A DNA stretch of 10,774 nt from an uncultured Leptolyngbya sp. (GTDB lineage Bacteria; Cyanobacteriota; Cyanobacteriia; Phormidesmidales; Phormidesmidaceae). The translations under genes were made by a program, and so were the position numbers. The first letter of the stretch is position 1; the number at the start of each line of letters is the position of its first letter. Positions 5,799 to 10,774 of the stretch are shown piece after piece. Location: the NCBI GenBank assembly GCA_937899365.1, contig CALBPH010000215.1:1-10774 (forward strand), read 5' to 3'. Below the pieces are notes generated by a model that saw only the letters and a list, made by a program, of their open reading frames with translations, had not been told where the DNA came from and searched no databases.

Positions 5799-6095
5799 CT
5801 ATGGGGGAGGCTGACGAAACGGGCGCAGGACAAAATGCACAAGCCACATTAGGGGCAGACTACCAAGCCAGCACACCCCCAAAACAATGAGACCTATCCA
5901 CCATGACCAGCTGGGATGCAGCACAATACCCAGGCTAGCCAGTACACCCACAATAAAATTACCCGCATGGAAATTAATCGATGCCCCCATAAAATCAGAT
6001 GTGTCATAGCGAGAGTTTTGCCAATAGGCCCATAGATTGAGGCATAGGGTAGCCCCCGCTATGGCAAGTAGCACAATCGTAACCAGTAGTTTCAT
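5799..6095 (-). CDS. Small three-helix membrane protein
   Basis: About 98 residues from MKLLVTIVLLAIAGATLC, with three hydrophobic stretches: residues 1-23, around 44-62, and 64-90 counted from that Met. Short polar links include YWQNSRYDTSDFMG and a Trp-rich HPSWSWWIG. The C-terminus (RPFRQPPP) is basic and proline-rich and probably cytoplasmic. No family recognised. The frame also opens at a GTG (6117-6119) eight codons earlier; GAGG lies too close to that GTG to be a good SD, so I prefer the ATG at 6093-6095. It sits between the acetyltransferase and the DUF4231 protein, all on the minus strand, perhaps as one transcript. Confidence 0.65.
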   Translation of the reverse strand: MKLLVTIVLLAIAGATLCLNLWAYWQNSRYDTSDFMGASINFHAGNFIVGVLASLGIVLHPSWSWWIGLIVLGVCWLGSLPLMWLVHFVLRPFRQPPP

Positions 6096-6216
6096 GGCTT
6101 TGATATCTGTGACAGACACCTCGACCGCTGTCGTTTTTACAACAACCTCTCGAGTATGTATTTCGGATAGATGTTTGACAGTGCCTGCATGGGTACTTTT
6201 GTGGCAGGGGCAACCT

Positions 6217-6705
6217 TTATTGACGAAAGAGGGCCTGTTGAGACCATTTTTCTTGGGCTTGGGACCAGATATCCATTAGACATTTTGAAAAAAGCTGTAG
6301 ACGTTCTGACTCGTCAGAAATGTTGGCATAGTCCCTAGTCCCTTGGAGATATAGAAAAAGCTCCATTTGAAATTCTTGAGAGATATTGCGGGATTGGACC
6401 CACATTTTTTGTGAGTTTGTTTGGCTCAGGAATGTTGTTGAGAGTGTTGCTAAACCACTGATGGATAGGACTATCCAATCTAATGACCCCAGTAAATTAC
6501 TAGCGGATAGTGCAGATAAGACGGTTGTGCAAACGGCTAAGGTGATACTGGTAGTCTGCAATCGCTTATATCGCCCCTTATGGCGATCAGCCCGTTTGGA
6601 AAAGTCTTTAATCAGATGCTCACACTGATGAAGTGCCTGTTGCCTTTTTTCTTCAAAGGTTTCAGCAGGTGTTTTAACATTTAATGGGGGATTAGACCTT
6701 TCCAT
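6217..6705 (-). CDS. DUF4231/SLATT-like two-helix membrane protein
   Basis: The 162 residues fit DUF4231: an N-terminal amphipathic helix rich in charge (FEEKRQQALHQCEHLIKDFSKRADRHKGRYKRLQ), then two transmembrane helices (about 51-71 and 75-94). A C-terminal helix follows with the family signature W102...R106...E111...E115...LYLQGTRDY, then a run ending AQEKWSQQ. Proteins of this type belong with SLATT membrane modules, which in other bacteria are often next to nucleotide-signalling or defence genes and are predicted to form pores. No such partner gene is visible within this window, so a defence role is only a possibility. No SD is seen before the ATG. The downstream three-helix protein could be a partner. 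Confidence 0.75.
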   Translation of the reverse strand: MERSNPPLNVKTPAETFEEKRQQALHQCEHLIKDFSKRADRHKGRYKRLQTTSITLAVCTTVLSALSASNLLGSLDWIVLSISGLATLSTTFLSQTNSQKMWVQSRNISQEFQMELFLYLQGTRDYANISDESERLQLFSKCLMDIWSQAQEKWSQQALFRQ

Positions 6706-6842
6706 AGAGCGTTTATCTGATGGCGAGTAGAGCTAACGTTATGGCAATATGATAGGCCAACAGGTCTTTTCTCAAGGTGGAAAATATGATGCCGTTGCGT
6801 AAAGATTCCCCTGTGACGTTCGGAGCGAAGATTAGCGACACC

Positions 6843-6884
6843 AAAAAATAAAGAGTCAGCTGCTACTATGAACATCTGACCCTT
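6843..6884 (-). terminator. Rho-independent terminator of the 58-residue gene
   Basis: On the minus strand AAGGGTCAG (6876-6884) pairs with CTGACTCTT (6851-6859), nine pairs with one wobble, and is followed by TATTTTTTT (6843-6850). It lies 41 nt after the stop of the small gene ending at 6926 and supports that gene being a genuine transcription unit. Confidence 0.7.
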
Positions 6885-6925
6885 CAAGAGATATTGCACT
6901 AAATACAGTGCCAAGTAAATTTGTG

Positions 6926-7102
6926 TCACTGAGAGTTTTCTTCTAATCCATGCATTAACTCATATTTGAGTAATACGTCCGCCATGCTGGGTTTAGTATC
7001 ACCAGCTTTAGCCTTTTTGGGATCTTCCTTTTTGGCAAGTACTTCTTTTGAAAAAGATAGAAAAACGAGTACAAACACTATAACAGCGGGAACAAATGTC
7101 AT
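6926..7102 (-). CDS. 58-residue single-pass membrane protein
   Basis: The small protein starts MTFVPAVIVFVLVFLSFSKE, one transmembrane helix at residues 2-17. A lysine-rich link follows (KKEDPKKAKAGDTKP), then a short amphipathic end (MADVLLKYELMHGLEENSQ). The topology is probably N-terminus out or in the membrane with a basic cytoplasmic tail. Three independent signals back it: SD AAGGAG (7108-7113) five bases before the ATG, a possible promoter further upstream, and a T-tailed hairpin downstream. I do not recognise the family, though similar short proteins with a hydrophobic head and a Lys-rich neck seem familiar from cyanobacteria. It may anchor or regulate a membrane complex. It is easily missed because of its size; a plus-strand frame overlapping it (6966-7151) is its shadow. 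Confidence 0.8.
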   Translation of the reverse strand: MTFVPAVIVFVLVFLSFSKEVLAKKEDPKKAKAGDTKPSMADVLLKYELMHGLEENSQ

Positions 7103-7126
7103 GGGAACTCCTTGGTTTAAAGCTCA

Positions 7127-7155
7127 TTCATATCCAAAACTAACGAGTTAGCCAA
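7127..7155 (-). promoter_or_regulatory. Possible promoter of the 58-residue gene
   Basis: On the minus strand TTGGCT (7150-7155) and TATGAA (7127-7132) have a 17-bp spacer, each matching four of six consensus bases. The start would be near 7120, giving a leader of about 18 nt that contains the SD. Confidence 0.4.
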
Positions 7156-7198
7156 AGGAAACTACACGCTGTAACTTGGACATGATTTAACGATCAAC

Positions 7199-7225
7199 AA
7201 AATGACTTAGGACTGCCCTAAGTCA
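7199..7225 (-). terminator. Hairpin with short T tail, likely terminator of the DUF952 unit
   Basis: TGACTTAGG (7203-7211) and CCTAAGTCA (7217-7225) are perfect 9-bp arms around a 5-nt loop. Read on the minus strand the stem is followed by TTTTGTTG. It lies between the DUF952 gene and the promoter of the 58-residue gene, as expected of a boundary. Confidence 0.5.
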
Positions 7226-7257
7226 CTCACCTATCAAACCCCTCATACCTGTCATCC

Positions 7258-7304
7258 TTAAGAACATCTTGATCAGCTGTAAGCCGCCAGCAACATGTTC
7301 TTAA
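7258..7304. repeat. Inverted repeat with nested stem
   Basis: TTAAGAACAT (7258-7267) and ATGTTCTTAA (7295-7304) are perfect 10-bp arms. The 27-nt interior holds a second stem GCTG (7276-7279) with CAGC (7288-7291). There is no T tail on either strand, so it is not a standard terminator. It may be a small mobile-repeat remnant, an RNA structure in the DUF952 3' region, or a protein site. Confidence 0.5.
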
Positions 7305-7370
7305 CCAATTATGTTCGCTTGTTTTGATAATGCCTTGGGTTCAGGAAAATGAGTAAATACTCTTAGTTTT

Positions 7371-7408
7371 TCTTTACTTCCTGGATGAATCTTTACTTCC
7401 TGGATGAA
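7371..7408. repeat. Perfect 19-bp tandem duplication
   Basis: TCTTTACTTCCTGGATGAA occurs twice head to tail (7371-7389 and 7390-7408) without mismatch. It lies just beyond the 3' end of the DUF952 gene. The identity points to a recent duplication. Confidence 0.85.
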
Positions 7409-7417
7409 ATTGAATAC

Positions 7418-7439
7418 CTACATAGCGTTGGTTATGTAG
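7418..7439 (-). terminator. Weak hairpin directly after the DUF952 stop
   Basis: CTACATA (7418-7424) and TATGTAG (7433-7439) pair over an 8-nt loop, nine bases beyond the stop codon. There is no clear T tract, so it may only protect the 3' end. Confidence 0.3.
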
Positions 7440-7448
7440 CAGACATCG

Positions 7449-7799
7449 TCACATTGAGCGCAACTCTAATGGCAGCTCAAAGACTCCTGCTGCATTATAG
7501 GTATCCTGATAAACTTTCCCTACTGCCGCCCAAGGCACTCGTCCATAGATATGGGGATACAGCTCCTTTCCACCTGATAAATTCTCCACTCGAATTTCAC
7601 AGTTCACGGCTGTTGGATCAATGCTAAACAGCACCAGTCCCTGCTGTCCTGCATAGTGGCGACGACTCACCCCCATCACCTGATGCAGAAACGAACAATG
7701 AATAAACCCCTCCGCTGCCAGGTCAGACGACTCGAACCACCCTTGCACAGTCGCTATCTGCACATCAGTTTTTGGAGCAATGCGATAGAGCATTTCCAT
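7449..7799 (-). CDS. DUF952 family protein
   Basis: The 116 residues match DUF952 end to end: an opening MLYRIAPKTDV, the signature EGFIHCSFLHQVMGVSRRHYAGQ (split here as EGFIHCS at about 30-36, then QVMGV), a strand LVLFSIDP, and the closing ELYPHIYGRVPWAAVGKV. The FIHCS and PHIYG motifs, both with His, are the most conserved and are thought to line the active or binding site. The family's fold has been linked to ADP-ribosyltransferases, but no reaction is known, so none is assigned. It is cytoplasmic, with no signal peptide. GGGAG lies about 8 nt before the ATG at 7797-7799, which decides against the inner Met. It is divergent from the SRAP gene. Confidence 0.88.
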   Translation of the reverse strand: MEMLYRIAPKTDVQIATVQGWFESSDLAAEGFIHCSFLHQVMGVSRRHYAGQQGLVLFSIDPTAVNCEIRVENLSGGKELYPHIYGRVPWAAVGKVYQDTYNAAGVFELPLELRSM

Positions 7800-7923
7800 T
7801 AAGTAACTCCCGCTGAAAAAACTTCAGTACAATTGTCTCAGTCCATAGGCACTCGTAAACTCCCATTAACCTATCGCTATCCTTGCTGGGGAGACTATGC
7901 CAGCGACTTCGCCCAGGGGCTCG

Positions 7924-7944
7924 CTCAACACTCAACACTCAACG
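7924..7944. repeat. Heptanucleotide tandem repeat (CTCAACA)3
   Basis: CTCAACA at 7924-7930 and 7931-7937, then CTCAACG at 7938-7944. Heptamer short tandem repeats of this kind are a known feature of filamentous and related cyanobacteria. The array ends 7 nt before the ATG of the SRAP gene and takes the place of a Shine-Dalgarno sequence. Confidence 0.75.
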
Positions 7945-7951
7945 CTTTCCC

Positions 7952-8608
7952 ATGTGTGGTCGCTATACCCAAACTCAATCTGGTGCAGAGCTAGCCGAGG
8001 CGTTTCAACTTACGACAGAGCCCCAGCCACCGCCACGCTACAACATCGCACCATCTCAACCGGTCTCGGCCATTATTGCTGAGCGGGAGTATCGCATTTT
8101 CCAATGGGGTCTGGTTCCTTCTTGGGCCAAGGACTATAAGATCGGCTACAGACTGATCAATGCCCGTTCAGAAACTGCTGCTGAAAAACCATCCTTTCGA
8201 GCTGCCTTTAAGCGTCGCCGCTGTCTGATCCCCGCCGACGGGTTTTATGAATGGTTACGAACGGCCAACAATAAAAAGAAGCAGCCCTTTTACATTCACC
8301 TGAGGGAGCAACCTCTATTTGCCTTTGCTGGGCTGTGGGAGCAGTGGGAAGGTGGCGATGGCAGCTACCTTGAGACCTGTACGATCTTGACGACAGAACC
8401 TAATGAGCTAATGCAGCCTATCCATAATCGAATGCCGGTGATTATCCCCGTGGCTGATTACGACCGCTGGCTAACGGCTTCGCCCTTCCAGGTAAAAGGT
8501 TTAATGAAACCCTACAATGCCAGTGAAATGGAGGCTTATCCAGTTAGTACTTTGGTCAATAGCCCCCGTAATGATGGGCCAGATTGTGCCTTGCCCCTCG
8601 AGGTCTGA
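7952..8608 (+). CDS. yedK: SRAP domain protein, abasic-site DNA-protein crosslinker (YedK/HMCES)
   Basis: SRAP proteins protect abasic sites in single-stranded DNA by forming a thiazolidine link through the N-terminal Cys after Met removal. The frame is open from 7883, but the true start must be the ATG at 7952 so that Cys becomes residue 2 (MCGRYTQTQ). From there the protein has 218 residues, normal for the family. All active-site residues are present: C2, N31 in YNIAPSQ, N70 in LINARSET, E100 in DGFYEW, and H158 in IHNRMPVI; Trp and Pro of QWGLVPSWAK are also conserved. There is no SD; a heptamer repeat fills the leader. It probably works alone in the cytoplasm at replication forks. It is divergent from the DUF952 gene, with about 150 bp between starts. 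Confidence 0.95.
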   Translation: MCGRYTQTQSGAELAEAFQLTTEPQPPPRYNIAPSQPVSAIIAEREYRIFQWGLVPSWAKDYKIGYRLINARSETAAEKPSFRAAFKRRRCLIPADGFYEWLRTANNKKKQPFYIHLREQPLFAFAGLWEQWEGGDGSYLETCTILTTEPNELMQPIHNRMPVIIPVADYDRWLTASPFQVKGLMKPYNASEMEAYPVSTLVNSPRNDGPDCALPLEV

Positions 8609-8740
8609 TGCCGTTGGTGAGGTGTATGGAGCTAAATCAGCAGCGGCGTAACATAAACTTCTTTTCTGGAGTTGCAAAGTCAGACTATTATGTCAGTCGT
8701 GTGTTCCGCCGTTGATACCAGCGAGTTCCTGACAAAACGA

Positions 8741-9895
8741 ATGACTGCAAAACGAACACAGCGGTTTTTATCTCTCTTTGCCAGCGTGGCGATGTGTCTG
8801 TTGTTTTTGGGACCTATTGCATTAGGGCAGACTAAAAACAATGCGCCATTAGAGCAGCTCCGACAGCAGCAGGAAACGATAGAAAAACAGCAACAGGAGT
8901 TGGAATCAGAGCAAAATCGGCTGCGCAATCTAGAACAGGAAGCGGCCCAACAGCTGGATGGTCTACAGGACAGTATTACGATTACGGACCTCAAAATTGA
9001 GGATACGGAATTTCAAATAGCCCAGGCCCAGGAACGGCTTAAACGGTTAGAGAATCAGCTGGGCGTGGCTCAGGAGGACTACGAAACCGTGAGGATAGCG
9101 GCCGTGCGACGACTGCAGTTTATGCAGCGGCAGAAAGATGCGGAAGGCTGGGCGGTATTGCTTAAAAGCGAGAATTTGAATGAATTTTTGGAACGTCGCT
9201 ATTTGCTGAGGAAAGTTTATCAGGCTGATAGCGACGTGATGGCGGAGGTGCAGGCAAAAGCTGACCTGATTGTTAGACAGCAGCAGGGGGTGGAAGCTCA
9301 GAAAAATTCGATTGCCCTGTTGCGGCAACAGCTACTGGCCCGTCGAGATCAGTTTGAGGCCCAGGCGGGGCAGCAAAATCAGCTGATTGCCCGCCTGAAG
9401 GAAAATCGCAGCGCCCTTGAAGCGGCCCAAGCTCAGTTAGTGCGAGATTCTGAAAGTTTGGCAAATTTAATCCGTCAGCGGGTGGCAGCCGCCAGCGGCA
9501 TCGTATTGGGGACCGGCCAAATGAGCTTCCCCACGGCGGGGCAGATTACCAGCCGCGTTGGCTCTCGGGTACACCCGGTGTTGGGCTATCGACGATTTCA
9601 TGCGGGGGTAGACTTTGGTGCATCCTATGGCACAGGCATTGTCGCGGCTGACTCGGGCAAGGTCATTTTTTCGGGCTGGTACGGTGGCTACGGAAATTCG
9701 GTGATTATTGACCATGGGGGCGGGCTGACTACGTTATATGCCCATGCCAGTCGATTAAATGTGCGCGAGGGGCAATCGGTATCAAAAGGGCAGTCCATAG
9801 CAGCCGTGGGCTCTACCGGTCTATCGACGGGGCCACATTTACACTTCGAAGTGCGTCGTAATGGTAGTCCGGTGGATCCGATGGGATTTTTGTAG
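8741..9895 (+). CDS. Exported coiled-coil M23 (LytM) peptidoglycan endopeptidase, EnvC/NlpD type
   Basis: Residues are numbered from an upstream TTG at 8672. A signal peptide runs from Met24 (MTAKRTQRFLSLFASVAMCL, to about GPIALG|Q), which is why I start at the ATG at 8741. Residues 58-270 are a long Gln/Glu/Arg-rich coiled coil in two parts (58-150 and 190-270), as in EnvC. The C-terminal LytM domain (285-405) has every catalytic residue: zinc ligands H310 and D314 (RFHAGVDFG) and H391 (GPHLHFEVR), plus H358 (LYAHAS) and H389. It should therefore cut peptide cross-links in the cell wall itself, unlike EnvC, which is inactive and only activates amidases. Expected role: cell division or wall remodelling in the periplasm. 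Alternative starts are the TTG at 8672 and an ATG at 8690; no start has a well-spaced SD. Confidence 0.92.
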   Translation: MTAKRTQRFLSLFASVAMCLLFLGPIALGQTKNNAPLEQLRQQQETIEKQQQELESEQNRLRNLEQEAAQQLDGLQDSITITDLKIEDTEFQIAQAQERLKRLENQLGVAQEDYETVRIAAVRRLQFMQRQKDAEGWAVLLKSENLNEFLERRYLLRKVYQADSDVMAEVQAKADLIVRQQQGVEAQKNSIALLRQQLLARRDQFEAQAGQQNQLIARLKENRSALEAAQAQLVRDSESLANLIRQRVAAASGIVLGTGQMSFPTAGQITSRVGSRVHPVLGYRRFHAGVDFGASYGTGIVAADSGKVIFSGWYGGYGNSVIIDHGGGLTTLYAHASRLNVREGQSVSKGQSIAAVGSTGLSTGPHLHFEVRRNGSPVDPMGFL

Positions 9896-10042
9896 GGGTG
9901 GTCATCAGGTTGGGACGGTGGCCCTGTTTACCGAATGGCACGCTGTGCCCGAAACTTTAATGGGGAAATGATTTAATCGCAGGTATTGCAGCTTCAGTAA
10001 CTATGACAAGACAAGAACAGGCAATGATGGGCTGGATAAACT

Positions 10043-10756
10043 ATGGCTGATGTTTACAGCAAGATCAGCCTAGCCGTTATTGGCTGCTTCGCCCCAATGG
10101 GAGCGGCCCTGGCAGAACCAACATTCAATGAACCCAATGAACAACTAGACGCCGAGTTGGACTTAGAACCAGGCACGGTGGATAGCAGCCCTGTACTCCA
10201 GGAATGGCTACGGGAACCCCCCGATGTCCTGGATACTATTCGCAACGACCCCAGCTTTCCATCACGGCTGCAGCTGGGCTATGCCTTGTTTCCATCGAGC
10301 CGTGATGACCGTGGGCTGGCTATCGGTATTGAGGACATCATTGTGGGGGAGCTGCACCTGACAGTGAATGCAGAGTAAGTGGCCAATTTTGATGGTAACG
10401 ATAACGACCGAGAAGCCTACGGTGCCCATTTGCGCTATTACCTATTGCCCCTAGGGGGTTATGTAAATGTGGCTCCCATTGTGGGCTATCGCCATGTGGA
10501 GGCGGTGGACTATCGCGAAAGCGGTGTCCAGGTGGGGTTTCAGGTAAAGGTGATTCCATCGCGGGGCGGTGGGGCTGATTTTGCCTATACGCAAAGTTGG
10601 GTTAGTCCGACGGAGGATGATTCGGTGATGATTACCCAGCTGGAGTTTGGCTACGGGTTAACGGAGCGGCTGCGGCTGGCGACGGATGTGGAATGGCAGT
10701 TTGCACCGGGGGCGACGGATAGTCGGTTGGGAATTGGGATGGAGTGGATGTTGTAG
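10043..10756 (+). pseudogene. Exported putative outer-membrane protein, interrupted by one in-frame ochre codon
   Basis: Two open stretches in the same frame (111 and 126 codons) are separated only by TAA at 10376-10378. Read through, the protein has about 238 residues. It begins with a signal peptide ending AALA|E at residue 24, then an acidic linker (to about 70). After that come strand-like segments: LQLGYALFPSS, GIEDIIVGELHLTVNAE-stop-VANFDG, YGAHLRYYLLPLGGYVNVAP, FAYTQSWVSP, QLEFGYGLTERLRLATDVEW and the end LGIGMEWML. Alternating hydrophobic strands and a final aromatic-containing strand suggest a small beta-barrel or outer-membrane protein; this is inference. The stop probably replaced a Tyr codon (TAC/TAT to TAA, one base). 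GTG follows the stop directly, so restart would be possible, but the second part would lack a signal peptide. The gene follows the endopeptidase by 147 nt. Confidence 0.75.
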
Positions 10757-10774
10757 GTCGTAGAGACGTTCCAT

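Noticed and set aside
6781..6852. 21-codon plus-strand frame after AAGGTGG
   Set aside because: The SD-like sequence is suggestive, but the frame ends inside the T tract and stem of the opposite-strand terminator and has no hydrophobic or structured content.
6681..6929. 82-codon minus-strand frame between the DUF4231 and 58-residue genes
   Set aside because: It runs through a clear terminator hairpin and T tract and its product has no recognisable features, so it is read as spacer.
6966..7151. 61-codon plus-strand frame with a hydrophobic start
   Set aside because: It lies opposite the 58-residue minus-strand gene, which has a strong SD and terminator, whereas this frame has neither.
7385..7627. 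80-codon plus-strand frame beginning in the tandem duplication
   Set aside because: It mostly lies antisense to the DUF952 gene, and its start is just part of the duplicated 19-mer.
7883..7951. 23-codon N-terminal extension of the SRAP gene
   Set aside because: The catalytic Cys must be residue 2, so translation has to begin at 7952; the extension reads through the heptamer repeat.
10003..10050. 15-codon frame (MTRQEQAMMGWINYG) overlapping the start of the exported gene
   Set aside because: It has the position of a leader peptide, but there is no SD and no attenuator hairpin nearby.

Overview
The window looks like cyanobacterial chromosome of moderate GC. The signs are a HIP1 octamer (GCGATCGC, 4081-4088), a glutamine-riboswitch aptamer of a type mostly found in cyanobacteria, a heptanucleotide tandem repeat (7924-7944), and several small exported proteins that fit cyanobacterial families. 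I cannot name the species. There is no long operon, rRNA, tRNA, CRISPR array or recognisable insertion sequence. The region is a patchwork of short, mostly single-gene units.

Left part (1-3650): a minus-strand aspartyl/asparaginyl beta-hydroxylase-like protein has Asn where the family's second iron-binding His should be. It is divergent from a small exported protein. Next comes a LysR regulator gene broken by one in-frame amber codon, divergent from an intact pirin (YhhW-like cupin) gene. A TTGTC-based dyad and a good sigma70-type promoter lie between the two. An 18-bp perfect hairpin closes the pirin gene, and an exported SH3b-like protein follows.

Centre (3650-4320): this is the most interesting region. 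A glutamine riboswitch (3855-3925) precedes a perfect Shine-Dalgarno sequence and a 49-codon single-pass membrane protein. A possible second 42-codon membrane peptide lies 18 nt further on, and a strong bidirectional terminator ends the unit. An anti-SD segment just 3' of the aptamer can mask the ribosome site. The layout implies glutamine-controlled translation of an uncharacterised small membrane protein, and so a link to nitrogen status.

Right-centre (4376-7800), all on the minus strand: an exported four-cysteine protein, a GNAT acetyltransferase, a three-helix membrane protein, a DUF4231/SLATT-like two-helix membrane protein, a 58-codon single-pass protein with its own SD and terminator, and a DUF952 protein. 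Gaps carry hairpins and a perfect 19-bp tandem duplication.

Right end (7924-10774), plus strand: an SRAP (YedK/HMCES) abasic-site protein with all catalytic residues, an exported coiled-coil M23 endopeptidase with an intact zinc site, and an exported putative outer-membrane protein gene interrupted by a single in-frame ochre codon. Thus two of about fourteen genes carry a lone nonsense codon in an otherwise intact frame. This could be recent decay, recoding or sequence error.
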